Positions 42,907-53,000 of a stretch of DNA of 56,547 nt are shown in pieces. The notes under the pieces were generated by a model. It had not been told where the DNA came from. It was given only the letters and a program-made list of their open reading frames with translations, and did no database searches. How positions within the stretch are numbered: position 1 is the first letter of the stretch; the number at the start of each line of letters is the position of its first letter. Source of the DNA: Veillonella sp. R32 (GTDB taxonomy: Bacteria > Bacillota > Negativicutes > Veillonellales > Veillonellaceae); the NCBI RefSeq assembly GCF_010093125.1, contig NZ_NMZQ01000041.1:1-56547 (forward strand), in the 5' to 3' direction. Position numbers and translations under genes: made by a program.

Positions 42907-43050
42907 ATGGCTAAACGTATTCGTACTATCAACACTGAATCTTTACAGAAAACTGCTAAAACTGGTGGTTGTGGCGAATGCCAAACTTCTTGCCAATCCG
43001 CTTGCAAAACAAGCTGTACCGTAGGCAACCAAGTTTGCAAACAAAAATAA
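42907..43050 (+). CDS. scfA: SCIFF ranthipeptide precursor (six cysteines in forty-five)
   Basis: Precursor peptide of a ribosomally made, radical-SAM-modified peptide. The 47-residue product carries the family signature: leader MAKRIRTINTESLQ, then Cys at 22, 25, 29, 33, 37 and 44 in GGCGECQTSCQSACKTSC and the tail. In the family, thioether bonds are made from Cys sulphur to neighbouring residues. AGGAGG (42892-42897) precedes the ATG by 9 bases. The maturase gene follows at 43370. The product's role is not known; near-universal presence in Clostridia suggests a housekeeping or signalling job. Confidence 0.96.
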   Translation: MAKRIRTINTESLQKTAKTGGCGECQTSCQSACKTSCTVGNQVCKQK

Positions 43051-43070
43051 GATTTAAAGCACAATAGTGA

Positions 43071-43118
43071 TGAGAATTGACCTAATTGTTACGAGGTAAT
43101 GATTAGGTCTTATTCTCA
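43071..43118 (+). terminator. Hairpin just after scfA
   Basis: TGAGAAT and GACCTAAT (43071-43086) pair with ATTAGGTC and ATTCTCA (43102-43118). The inner loop contains GTTACGAGGTAAT. There is no strong T-run, so it may protect the 3' end or attenuate rather than terminate fully. Confidence 0.55.
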
Positions 43119-43218
43119 TATAACACCAATAGCATACAAGTTTCAAAGGCGTAGCTAACAATTTTGGGGTTAGTAGAAGTTTTTAATAATAAACTAATAG
43201 CTGATGCACTATAAAACG

Positions 43219-43299
43219 AGGTTTTACCATATGGGAGAGAGTGGGGCGAGCGATTTTCGTGCCTATGTAATTCTTTCATATATGGTAGAACCTTTTTTT
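43219..43299 (+). terminator. Large terminator/attenuator before scfB
   Basis: AGGTTTTACCATATG (43219-43233) pairs with CATATATGGTAGAACCT (43277-43293), with small mismatches, followed by a run of T residues. Inside is a second stem around GGCGAGCGATTTTCGTGCC. Confidence 0.75.
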
Positions 43300-43369
43300 A
43301 AGACTAAAAAGCAGAGAGATGTAGTATAATATAAACGTAGTAATAACTATTAAAATATATGGAGGTACC

Positions 43370-44809
43370 ATGTTAGAATTAAAACCAATGATTCACAAAT
43401 TCAAGATGAAGGATAAGTATTTCTGTCTTGATGTAAATAGTGGCATTATTCATGTCATCGATGAATTAACTGATCGTGTGCTAGATATTTACGACGGCAC
43501 AAATCGGGCGGAGGTTCATAAAGCGCTAGATGGGGTAGAAACGCCAGCTGAGCTAGATGAATTGCTAGATGAAATCGATGGATTAATCAAAGACGAAATG
43601 CTCTATGCACCAATGTCTGAAGATTTTAAATTAGTAGCCGCTGAAAAGCCCATTGTTAAGGCTCTTTGCTTGAACATTGCCCATGATTGTAATTTGGCTT
43701 GTAAATATTGCTTCGCTAGCCAAGGGGATTATGGCGGTGTGAAACGTGAACTCATGAGTTTTGATGTAGCTAAGCGTGCCGTTGACTTTTTAATTTCTAT
43801 GAGTGGCCCTCGTCAACATTTGGAAATTGACTTCTTTGGTGGCGAACCGCTTATGAACTGGGATGTAGTGAAACAAACTATTGAATATGCGGAAAAAGTA
43901 GGGGCTGAACATAATAAGATTTTCAAAATGACTATGACCACCAATGGTGTGCTCTTAACGCAGGAGAAAATCGACTATTTAAATGAACATAAATTAAGCA
44001 TGGTCTTATCCATTGATGGCCGTGAAGAAGTACATAACCACATGCGTCCAAGCGTGGGCGGTACGGATACGTATAAGACGGTAGCGAAAAATTTAATTAA
44101 TGCCGTTAAACAACGTCATGGCCTAGAGTATTATGCTCGTGGTACTTACACTCATAATAATCTTGACTTTACCAAAGATGTTATTGCCATGTCCGATTTA
44201 GGGTTTGAGCATTTATCCATGGAGCCAGTGGTAGGTCAAGAAGGGGAATACGTACTTCGTGACGAAGATTTACCAGCATTGATGAAAGAATATGAAAAAC
44301 TAGCTGATTTATATTTAGAACGTCAAAAAGCAGGCTGGGGTGAGAAGTTTAACTTCTTCCACTTCCGTATGGACTTATATCGTGGTCCATGCATGGCGAA
44401 ACGGTTGCGTGGCTGTGGTGCTGGCCATGAATATATGGCGATTGTGCCAAATGGGGATATTTATCCTTGTCATCAATTTGTAGGCCGTGATGGCTATGTG
44501 TTAGGCAATGTGTTTGAAGGCCTTAAGAACTTTGATATTCCTCGTGAATTCCGCAATACTCACGTATTTACGAAACCAACATGTGCAAAATGTTGGGCTA
44601 AATTCTTCTGCTCTGGTGGGTGCCATGCTAATAATGAAACCTTTACAGGGACCATTCACGAGCCGTATGCATTAGGTTGTGAGCTACAGAAAAAACGCAT
44701 TGAATGTGCAATTATGATTCAAGCAGAGCTTGATGAATTACGAGAACAAGGCATTGTACCAAAAGAGGATCCAGCCTTCCAAGAACGAAAACAGCATAAT
44801 TGGATGTAA
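43370..44809 (+). CDS. scfB: Thioether cross-link-forming SCIFF peptide radical SAM maturase
   Basis: Iron-sulphur enzyme that uses S-adenosylmethionine radicals to form thioether bridges in ScfA. The 479-residue product begins with a peptide-recognition-like domain (about 1-85), followed by the radical SAM motif CNLACKYC (Cys 107, 111, 114), FFGGEPLMNW and a C-terminal Cys-rich SPASM domain (about 340-425, with CHQF, CAKCW and CSGGCH). GGAGGTACC precedes the ATG. It follows its substrate gene scfA and precedes hypF by 49 bases, possibly in one transcript. Confidence 0.96.
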   Translation: MLELKPMIHKFKMKDKYFCLDVNSGIIHVIDELTDRVLDIYDGTNRAEVHKALDGVETPAELDELLDEIDGLIKDEMLYAPMSEDFKLVAAEKPIVKALCLNIAHDCNLACKYCFASQGDYGGVKRELMSFDVAKRAVDFLISMSGPRQHLEIDFFGGEPLMNWDVVKQTIEYAEKVGAEHNKIFKMTMTTNGVLLTQEKIDYLNEHKLSMVLSIDGREEVHNHMRPSVGGTDTYKTVAKNLINAVKQRHGLEYYARGTYTHNNLDFTKDVIAMSDLGFEHLSMEPVVGQEGEYVLRDEDLPALMKEYEKLADLYLERQKAGWGEKFNFFHFRMDLYRGPCMAKRLRGCGAGHEYMAIVPNGDIYPCHQFVGRDGYVLGNVFEGLKNFDIPREFRNTHVFTKPTCAKCWAKFFCSGGCHANNETFTGTIHEPYALGCELQKKRIECAIMIQAELDELREQGIVPKEDPAFQERKQHNWM

Positions 44810-44858
44810 GGGAAAAGTATACACAGATGTTATACATAGTATAGTAAAGGAACTATTT

Positions 44859-47144
44859 ATGAAACGACAAGGTATACGATTTACAGGCATAGTACAGGGG
44901 GTTGGCTTTCGCCCCCTTATTGCCGTTATAGCGCGTGAATTACACTTAGTAGGCTTTGTATATAATGACGATGCTGGGGTGTATACTGAAGTGCAGGGCA
45001 AAGAGGAAGCAGTGGACTTTTTTGTAGAGCAAGTGCAGATTCGCAAGGGCCCATTGGCTCGCATAGATAGTGTGACTGTTACCGATTTATCCCTCGGTGA
45101 AGAGGCTTTATTTGTGATTGCACCATCGCCTGCGGGAAAACAGCCAGCTACCTTTATTGGTGCTGATACGGCCCCTTGTGAAGCCTGTCGTCAGGAACTA
45201 CATGATCCTATGAATCGCCGTTACCATTATAGTTTTATTAATTGCACGCATTGTGGGCCTCGTTATACAATTGTTGAAACGGTGCCATATGATCGTCAGT
45301 TTACTTCTATGAAGGAATTTCCTTTTTGCAAAGCTTGTGAAACGGAATATAAAACAGAGACTAATCGCCGTTATCATGCGGAGCCTAATGCTTGTCCTGT
45401 ATGTGGCCCTCAATATTCTTTGTATGAAGTAGTAAATGGTGAGCTTCAGGCCTTGACTGGTTCAGACATACCAATAGACCCACTTACGTTAGGGCGTGAC
45501 TATGTTATGTCTGGGCATATTGTAGCGTTTAAAGGGGTAGGTGGCTATCATTTAGTCTGCGATGCCACGAATGAAGCAGCGGTGTGGCGTTTGCGAGATC
45601 GTAAGCAACGACCTCATAAGCCTTTAGCCGTCATGGTAGATTCATTAGCAACGGCTCGTCAGATTGCCCACATTACACCAGAAGAAGCAGCGTTATTACA
45701 AACGCCGGCTCGGCCTATTGTGTTATTACCACAGCGATCGGAAGCGAAGGTTGCTTGGTCAGCTGTAGCCCCTTATAATCATTACATTGGTATTATGTTG
45801 CCCTATGCGCCAGTTCATGAAGTGTGGCTACCACCCGGTGCGGTATGGGTCATGACTAGTGGTAATCGTAGTGGCGAACCTGTCATTTATGAAGATGTTG
45901 AGGCGAAGGCGAAGCTAAAAAGCGTAGCCGATTATTTTTTAGTTCATAATCGACGGATTGTGGCTTCCGTCGATGATTCTGTAGTTGAAGTGGTGAAGGG
46001 TGAAACATTACCTATACGGCGTAGTCGTGGCTATGTGCCTACGTCCTTTAATGTGCGCTTGCCTAAGCAGGGAGCCACTACAGTCCTAGCTATGGGAGGG
46101 GACTTAAAAAACGCCTTTGCTATGAATCGTGGTGAAGCAGTCCTCATGGGGCCACATATTGGTGATTTAGCCAATGAAGCGATGAATGAAAGTTTAATTC
46201 ATACTATAGAGCGCTATAAGGATTTATTTGGTTTACGGCCTGAAGCGGTGGTAGGTGATTACCATCCACAATACTTTGCTAGTCAATATGGCAAAACGTA
46301 TAGTGAAACTCATGGAATCCCCTTCTTGTCTGTACAACATCATCATGCCCATGTGGCAGCCGTTATGGCAGAATATGGTTTGCAGGAAGAGCCCGTGCTA
46401 GGGATTTGCTTTGACGGTACGGGTTATGGTTTAGATGGCACAATTTGGGGCGGTGAATTTTTACTCTGCCAAGGTGCGACCATGCAACGTTTGGCTCATA
46501 TTCATGGAGCTCCTTTGCCCGGTGGTGAAGCAGCCGTCAAAGAACCGTGGCGCCAAGCGTTATGGTATATTCGAGATACTTATGGTGATACGCTTCCCAG
46601 TTGGTTAGAATCTTGGCTAAATGGGTTACCAGAAAATTGGCAATTACTGGATCAAATGATGACGCATGGCATGCCCATGGTGCAAGCTAGTAGCGCTGGT
46701 CGCTTATTTGATGCCGTAGGATCCTTATTGGGCCTTGGTAATGTGCATACCTTTGATGGGCAAATTGCCATGAGCTTAGAACAGTTAGCCTATGGTGAGC
46801 GTGGCAAAATTAAGGAATTTACCTTTGATGGGGAAGTCCTTGATTTTAAACCTTTAGTGCAAGATATTATAGGCCATTTAGGAGATGGTATTTCTAAGCG
46901 AGTGCTAGCCGCCTCGTTTCACCGAACTTTAGCCTATGGCATTACGGAAACTATGGAATATTTATGTTCCTTATATAAAATAAAACAAGTTGTTTTATGT
47001 GGTGGCGTGTTTCAGAATCGTCGCCTCATAGAAGAAATGATGAGCATTAATCATGATCAAGTTATGCTATTGCCACGGCAAGTGCCACCTAATGATGGTG
47101 GTTTGGCCTTAGGTCAATTGTGGCTTGGTCAACAGCGATTATAA
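44859..47144 (+). CDS. hypF: Carbamoyltransferase HypF
   Basis: Makes the carbamoyl donor for the cyanide ligands of [NiFe]-hydrogenase. The 761-residue product has an N-terminal acylphosphatase domain (GIVQGVGFRPL, 10-20), two zinc fingers of CxxC pairs, a YrdC-like domain and a C-terminal Kae1-like domain with HHHAHVAAVMAEYG and CGGVFQNR. The ATG at 44859 lies 8 bases after AAAGGA. The longer frame from 44730 overlaps scfB and adds non-family sequence. It starts the hypF-C-D-E block. Confidence 0.95.
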   Translation: MKRQGIRFTGIVQGVGFRPLIAVIARELHLVGFVYNDDAGVYTEVQGKEEAVDFFVEQVQIRKGPLARIDSVTVTDLSLGEEALFVIAPSPAGKQPATFIGADTAPCEACRQELHDPMNRRYHYSFINCTHCGPRYTIVETVPYDRQFTSMKEFPFCKACETEYKTETNRRYHAEPNACPVCGPQYSLYEVVNGELQALTGSDIPIDPLTLGRDYVMSGHIVAFKGVGGYHLVCDATNEAAVWRLRDRKQRPHKPLAVMVDSLATARQIAHITPEEAALLQTPARPIVLLPQRSEAKVAWSAVAPYNHYIGIMLPYAPVHEVWLPPGAVWVMTSGNRSGEPVIYEDVEAKAKLKSVADYFLVHNRRIVASVDDSVVEVVKGETLPIRRSRGYVPTSFNVRLPKQGATTVLAMGGDLKNAFAMNRGEAVLMGPHIGDLANEAMNESLIHTIERYKDLFGLRPEAVVGDYHPQYFASQYGKTYSETHGIPFLSVQHHHAHVAAVMAEYGLQEEPVLGICFDGTGYGLDGTIWGGEFLLCQGATMQRLAHIHGAPLPGGEAAVKEPWRQALWYIRDTYGDTLPSWLESWLNGLPENWQLLDQMMTHGMPMVQASSAGRLFDAVGSLLGLGNVHTFDGQIAMSLEQLAYGERGKIKEFTFDGEVLDFKPLVQDIIGHLGDGISKRVLAASFHRTLAYGITETMEYLCSLYKIKQVVLCGGVFQNRRLIEEMMSINHDQVMLLPRQVPPNDGGLALGQLWLGQQRL

Positions 47145-47173
47145 TCACCACCAGATAGTTAGGAGGTAAGCGT

Positions 47174-47425
47174 ATGTGTTTAGCAGTACCAGCTCAACTC
47201 ATAAAAGTAAATGAATTTATTGGCACCATTGAACTCACTGGCGTTACGCGCGATGTGAACCTTATGTTAGTGCCGGAAGCCAAAGTAGGTGACTACGTAT
47301 TAGTACACGCTGGCTGCGCTGTACAAGTAGTTGATGAAGAAGAAGCAAGAGCTACGATGGATGCATTTAGGGAGTTGGAAGAACTTGAAGAAAATTACTT
47401 TGCAGGAAAAAACGCAGGTCGCTAA
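47174..47425 (+). CDS. hypC: Hydrogenase maturation chaperone HypC
   Basis: Small chaperone that carries the Fe(CN)2CO unit with HypD and delivers it to the hydrogenase large subunit. The 83-residue product starts MCLAVPAQ, with the essential Cys at 2, and contains VGDYVLVHAGCAVQ. TTAGGAGG precedes the ATG. Its end overlaps the likely start of hypD. Confidence 0.95.
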   Translation: MCLAVPAQLIKVNEFIGTIELTGVTRDVNLMLVPEAKVGDYVLVHAGCAVQVVDEEEARATMDAFRELEELEENYFAGKNAGR

Positions 47426-48503
47426 GGAACTGCTTAAAGATATAGAAGCCCTTCATACACCAGGTGAAACAGTTCGTTTCATGGAAGTGTGTGGTACTCA
47501 TACAGTGGCTATTTTTCGCGAAGGGATTCGACAATTATTGCCAAAAGGTATTGAATTAGTCAGTGGTCCTGGTTGCCCTGTGTGCGTAACCGATCAAGTA
47601 TATATGGATAAGGCCTTAGCCTATGCGGCTATGGATGATGTCATAGTGGCTACCTTTGGCGATATGCTTAAAGTGCCAGGGACTCATAGCAATTTGTGGG
47701 AAGCAAAGAGTAAGGGCGCACACATTCATATTATTTATAGCCCCCTTGAAATTATTGAGCTTGGCAAAGCAAATCCTCATAAGAAAATCGTCTTTTTAGC
47801 CATTGGTTTTGAAACGACGATTGCCGTGATTGCAGCCGCTGTTAAAGCCGTGGCTATGTCAGGGGTAAAAAATGTATTTTTCTTGGTGTCTCATAAATTA
47901 GTACCCCCTGCTTTGCGTGCTTTAGCGAATCAAAAAGAAGGCCATTTGGATGGCTTTATTTTACCGGGGCACGTCAGCGTTATTATTGGTGAAGAACCGT
48001 ATGGATTTATTCCGACTGAATGTCATATGCCATCGTGTATTGCTGGATTTGATGGCCTTGAAATTTTGGCGGCTGTCCGTGATTTATTACAGCAACGTCA
48101 AAGTGGGCAGTACTATGTAGGCAATCAGTATAAATCTGTAGTGGCGAAAAAAGGGAATCCAGTAGCTATTCAATTAATGGCTGAATTATATGAAGTGATT
48201 AATGACACTTGGCGTGGGATTGGTACGATTCCCCAATCTGGCCTTCGCTTGAAAGGGGAATATGCCGCTTTTGATGCGGAACGAGCGATTCCTTTAGGTC
48301 CCATTGAAAGTGGTGGGGCCCCGAAAGGTTGTCAATGTGGCCGTGTTTTACAAGGTCTAATTCGACCTGATGAATGTGGCCTATTTGGTAAACTTTGTAC
48401 AGCGGATCATCCCGTAGGGGCTTGCATGGTATCTGTAGAAGGCAGTTGTGCCGCTTGGTATAAATATGGTCGAGCTAGTGGTGGCATGACTTGGGAAGAA
48501 TAA
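47385..48503 (+). CDS. hypD: Hydrogenase maturation factor HypD
   Basis: Iron-sulphur scaffold on which Fe(CN)2CO is assembled with HypC. The product is about 372 residues, with FMEVCGTHT, SGPGCPVCVT, GFETT, LPGHVSVI and the C-terminal Cys cluster CQCGRVL, CGLFGKLC. The start is uncertain. The best guess is TTG at 47385 inside hypC, after GGAG/GGAAG, giving the normal length. The alternatives at 47331 and 47334 lie deeper in hypC and add atypical residues. Confidence 0.92.
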   Translation: MKKITLQEKTQVAKELLKDIEALHTPGETVRFMEVCGTHTVAIFREGIRQLLPKGIELVSGPGCPVCVTDQVYMDKALAYAAMDDVIVATFGDMLKVPGTHSNLWEAKSKGAHIHIIYSPLEIIELGKANPHKKIVFLAIGFETTIAVIAAAVKAVAMSGVKNVFFLVSHKLVPPALRALANQKEGHLDGFILPGHVSVIIGEEPYGFIPTECHMPSCIAGFDGLEILAAVRDLLQQRQSGQYYVGNQYKSVVAKKGNPVAIQLMAELYEVINDTWRGIGTIPQSGLRLKGEYAAFDAERAIPLGPIESGGAPKGCQCGRVLQGLIRPDECGLFGKLCTADHPVGACMVSVEGSCAAWYKYGRASGGMTWEE

Positions 48504-48514
48504 AGGAGCTAACT

Positions 48515-49525
48515 ATGGAAGAAACAATACGCTTAGTTCATGGCAATGGTGGTCGTTTTAGTCATGAATTGATGGAGCGCTATATTATGCCTCATTTTAA
48601 AAACGATACCTTAGCTAAATTGCACGATGGGGCTCAATTTGCTGTACCCGCTGGTCGTATGGCCTTTACAACAGACTCCTATGTGGTGACACCACAATTT
48701 TTTCCTGGTGGCAATATTGGTAAACTCGCTGTGTGCGGTACGGTCAACGATTTAGCTATGAATGGGGCTAAGCCTTTATACCTAAGTTGTGGCCTTATTT
48801 TAGAAGAAGGTTTGCCAATGAAAACGTTGGATACTGTACTGGCTACGATGGCTCAAATGGCAAAGGAAGCGGGCGTATCGATTGTAACGGGCGACACAAA
48901 GGTTGTGGAAAAAGGGGCTGTTGATGGCCTATATATTAATACGGCTGGCGTTGGTTTAATTCCTGAGGCCATTCATATTGACCCAGCGCGCGTTAAGCCT
49001 GGTATGAAAATTATTGTATCGGGCTCTTTAGGTGACCATGCCATTGCCGTTATGGGGAGTCGCTATGAATTGGCTTTGCCTGAAACGATTAAAACGGATT
49101 GTGCTCCGCTCAATCATATGGTAATGGCTGTACTCGAAGCGGTAGGTGATAAAGTGGCCGTTATGCGTGACCCTACGCGTGGTGGTTTAGCTACGACTTT
49201 GTATGAAATTGCTAGCCAGGCACAAGTGGGAATTCGGGTAGATGAAGACACCTTGCCAATTCACGAAGAAGTGTTATCTGTATGTAGCATTTTAGGCTAT
49301 GATCCTTTGTACTTAGCCAACGAAGGCAAAGCTGTATTCGTAGTTGAAGCGGATGTAGCTGATGAGGTATTGGACATTTTGCATCAGACTAAATATGGCC
49401 ATGAAGCGGCTTGTATTGGTGAAACATTGAGTGCTAATGCAGGTAAAGTGGGCTTGAAAACTGCCCTTGGTGGCGTGCGCTTGCTTGATCAACTGGGTGA
49501 AGACCAAGTACCTAGAATTTGTTAA
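48515..49525 (+). CDS. hypE: Hydrogenase maturation factor HypE
   Basis: Dehydrates the carbamoyl group made by HypF to a thiocyanate on its own C-terminal Cys. The 336-residue product of the PurM fold has LVHGNGGRFSHELM, TTDSYVV, VNDLAMNGA, TGDTKVVEKG and DPTRGGLA. It ends with the invariant PRIC, so the C-terminus is intact. The ATG at 48515 follows AAAGGAG; an in-frame ATG at 48491 overlaps hypD without a site. hypA and hypB are not in the window. Confidence 0.96.
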   Translation: MEETIRLVHGNGGRFSHELMERYIMPHFKNDTLAKLHDGAQFAVPAGRMAFTTDSYVVTPQFFPGGNIGKLAVCGTVNDLAMNGAKPLYLSCGLILEEGLPMKTLDTVLATMAQMAKEAGVSIVTGDTKVVEKGAVDGLYINTAGVGLIPEAIHIDPARVKPGMKIIVSGSLGDHAIAVMGSRYELALPETIKTDCAPLNHMVMAVLEAVGDKVAVMRDPTRGGLATTLYEIASQAQVGIRVDEDTLPIHEEVLSVCSILGYDPLYLANEGKAVFVVEADVADEVLDILHQTKYGHEAACIGETLSANAGKVGLKTALGGVRLLDQLGEDQVPRIC

Positions 49526-49582
49526 GGTGTGGATGGAATAAAGTGAATAATACAGCAAAATAGCATACATATATTATTGATA

Positions 49583-49620
49583 AAAGCAGTCTTAAGCAAT
49601 GGCCTTAGGACTGCTTTTTT
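49583..49620 (+). terminator. Rho-independent terminator after hypE
   Basis: AAAGCAGTC plus TAAG (49583-49596) pair with CTTA plus GACTGCTTT (49604-49617), followed by TTT. Confidence 0.88.
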
Positions 49621-49795
49621 GAATAATATAATTACACGATTCGTTTAAAAATGTGAAGGTGTACATGAAATATAAATGAGTGGAAAAGTCTAATGAATAC
49701 AAGAGTAATCTAGATTAGTGCCTAGTAATTTGATGAATTAGAACATTAAGTGTACACTGTAGAAAAACATCAGGGGGGTAAACGTCTATTGGTAA

Positions 49796-49825
49796 TTGAC
49801 TACATTGAAATAATTAGTCTATGAT
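49796..49825 (+). promoter_or_regulatory. Likely promoter of the adhesin gene
   Basis: TTGACT (49796-49801), 18 bases, TATGAT (49820-49825). Transcription from here would leave a leader of about 240 bases. Confidence 0.55.
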
Positions 49826-50074
49826 AGAGGAGTAAAGGTATATGAATTTTTAGTTAATATAATCATATGCTAATAATTTAGAATATTTTGAACCTTAAAG
49901 AAAATTATGATGAATTAATTTTAGTTGGAGGGGATAATATAAGTCGTCGGAAGGTAAAGAGTAGTAGTTTATCTTTTAGTGTGTGTTAATGAAATCGTAG
50001 TTATTAAAAGTTTATAGATGCGATTTTGGTGAAACATGTTGTTTTATTAAAGTTATTAAAGCGAGGTAAAGGTA

Positions 50075-53000
50075 ATGAAATCAAACCAAGATAAAAAAGC
50101 ATTATCTAAATTAGTGGCTGCCGCACTCGTTGGTACGGTAGGCTTGTCTGTGTATTCTGCCGATGCAGCTACAGAGTATTATGCAGGCGAAAATGCTCAG
50201 GCAACTGGAAGTAGCAATGCAATTGGTGCAGCTGCTAAAGCTGATAATTTTAGTAATGCCTTAGGTACATCCGCAAATGCTGATTCTTATAGTAATGCCA
50301 TAGGTACATCCGCAAATGCTTTAGGAGGTGGGATTGCTATTGGTTATAAGGCTAAGGCTGAGAGTGTGAATAATTACAATGGTAGTATTGCTATTGGTAG
50401 AGATAGTAAAGCAACGCAAGGCGGTATAGCTATTGGTCAAGATGCAAAGTCTGAAGGAACTCAAACTATTGTTATTGGCAATAAAGAGGTTAAATTTAAT
50501 AATGCCACTGTTGTTGGTTTGGGGGTTAAAACTGTCGACCTAGCTGGCACAGCTATTGGTGCAATGACTACTGCTGGTAGTCAAGCTACAGCGGTAGGCT
50601 ATTCCGCTACAGCTAATGGAGCCAATAGTGTTGCTTTAGGACACGGTACAAATACTGCTAAAGATGGTGGTATAGCTATTGGGGAAGGTGCTATTAGTAG
50701 TGAGTCTGCTTCTATTGCTATTGGTCAGAATACGGAAAACAGCGGAAGTGATAGTGTTGCTTTAGGAAGTTCCGCTGCAGTTACAAAAAAGGAAGGCATT
50801 GCAGTTGGTAGACTTGCTAAAGCTAATGGTGAATATGGTCTAGCATTAGGTACTAGTGCAGAAGTGACAAGCGATAATAGTATTGCTATAGGTAATAGTG
50901 CCAATGTATCTGGTGCAAATGGTCTTTCCTTAGGTAATGGGGCAAAAACTACTGTAGCAGATGGGGTGGCTTTAGGTAGTGGCTCAGAAGCTAAACGTGC
51001 AGCAGGTGGCTATGGTTATATTCCGCAAAGTGGTGATAAGTCAGGATTTATTGGGCGCCTAGGTGGTATTACACCTAATAGAGAGGCTGTATTTAATGCA
51101 CAACGTGATCAAAAGTTAGATACTTCTATATATAAGGCTACGGCTGGTGCCATCAGTGTAGGTAAAGATGCCGTAAAAGATGCAGCTGGTAATATTACTA
51201 CTGCTGCTGTAACTCGTCAAATTACAAATGTAGCTGCTGGTGGTCAAGATACTGATGCTGTTAACTTACGTCAATTGAAAGATTTAAACATCGCTGTGGG
51301 GACGCAGTTGGCGACAAAATTAGATGCTAGTGCATACAAATATGTATCTATTAACTCTGATGAAGAAGGTAATAAAGATAATAAAGGTGCTACTGGTGGC
51401 AATTCTATTGCTATTGGTCCAAATGCTACAGCTACAGCCGTGTCTAATGTAGCAATTGGTGAAAATAGTGCTGCTGGAGGTCAAGGCTTTGCTACGGCCT
51501 TAGGTTCTGATGCTAAAGCAAATAACACTGGTGCTGTAGCTATTGGCTCCAGTGCTAATGTAACTGGTGTCACTGGTATTGCTATGGGTTATGAGGCAAA
51601 GGCTACAGGCACTAATGGTGTTGCTCTAGGTATGAGTTCTCAAGCAACTAGTTATGGTATTGCTATTGGGCAGGCCAAAGCCTTGTCACAATCAGCGATT
51701 GCTCTAGGTGATGCTGCCAATATAGATAATGCAAGTTCATATGCTATAGGGATAGGCGATGGTGTTGCAGTAACTAAGACTAAGCAAGCAGTTGTTGCAG
51801 GTGTTAAAGCGCAGGCTGATAATTCACAACAAGTTGTTTTATTGGGCTCACAAGCAAAAGCAATAAATTCAGGAAACTCTGTGGTTATTGGCACTAGTGC
51901 AACTTCTAATTCAGTAGAAACAGTGGCGATTGGTAAAGGCACGATTATTACTGATAAGGCCGCTTCTGCTTTAGCAATTGGTAACTCTGCTTATATTGGC
52001 GAAATAAAGGCTGTAGATCCAGGTACAAAACCAAGTGATACAGCTAATCCTGGCTATCGCAATAAAGGTACTAGCGAAGAGATAATGACGAATCCTCTAG
52101 ACAAGAGTAAATATTATTTCTCCACCGCTGTAGGTACAGATGCTAAGGCGTTTGGTTATCAAAATACTGCTTTTGGTGCAGGTGCTGAAGCTCATAATAC
52201 GAATTCCTTAGCATTAGGCTTTATTGCTGTAGCTAAAGGTGATTTCTCTGCTGCTATTGGTAGAAATACAAATACCGATGGTACTTATGCAACCGCGGTT
52301 GGTTTTAGCGCAGATGCAACTGGTGAATCTACATTGGCGCTGGGGAGTCGTGCCGAAGCTAATAAAGCATCTGGCGTAGCCCTTGGTGCAGACTCTATAA
52401 CCAATGTTGATAAAGGGGTATTTGGCTTTGACCCATCTGGTAAAAATCCTGACTTAACAACTTTCTTGGGAGCGAATAAAGCTGCTTATGATACGCTTCA
52501 AACTGATATAGCAGCCGCTCAGACTGAAGTGGATACAGCAAGACAAGCTGTTATTGACTTACAAAATTCTAAAAATGGTAAAACTACTGAAGAAATTGCT
52601 GAAATAGATAAAAACTTGGCAACTGCTGAAACAACATTAGATGAAAAGAAATCAGCTTTAGCCGCTAAAGTTAAAGAATCTAATCAAATGATATCTACAT
52701 GGCAGGCAACTGCTGCTGGTGTTTCCGTAGGCGATAGCGAAACTGGCTTAACCCGCCAGATTAATAATGTAGCAGCTGGTACATTAGATACTGATGCAGT
52801 CAATGTAGCTCAATTAAAAAATGTTACATTGAATGTGACTGGTGATAATTTAAAAACAGATAGTACCGCTATTGGTAATGTAAATCTTGCAACACAACAA
52901 TTGGCTATTAATGGTGATAGCAATATTACAACTACTGTTGCTAAAGATGGTCAAACAGTCAATTTAGCATTATCTAAAACGGTAACAGATAAATTAGGAG

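Larger units (their letters stand above)
43051..43369 (+). other. 319-base spacer between SCIFF precursor and maturase
   Basis: It carries two hairpins (43071-43118 and 43219-43299) and a TATAAT at 43325-43330 with no clear -35. No gene is supported. The layout suggests partial termination between the abundant peptide mRNA and the maturase. Confidence 0.6.
49526..50074 (+). other. 549-base region upstream of the adhesin
   Basis: It holds the hypE terminator (49583-49620), three motifs shared with the region at 22972-23446 (49632-49648, 49694-49706, 49751-49770), a promoter (49796-49825), a tiny ATG-AAT-TTT-TAG frame with a good ribosome site (49842-49853), and about 220 bases of AT-rich leader. 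No larger gene is supported. Confidence 0.6.

Noticed and set aside
42855-43064. Minus-strand frame over the SCIFF gene
   Set aside because: The plus-strand frame is a textbook SCIFF precursor with a ribosome site; the minus frame is its shadow.
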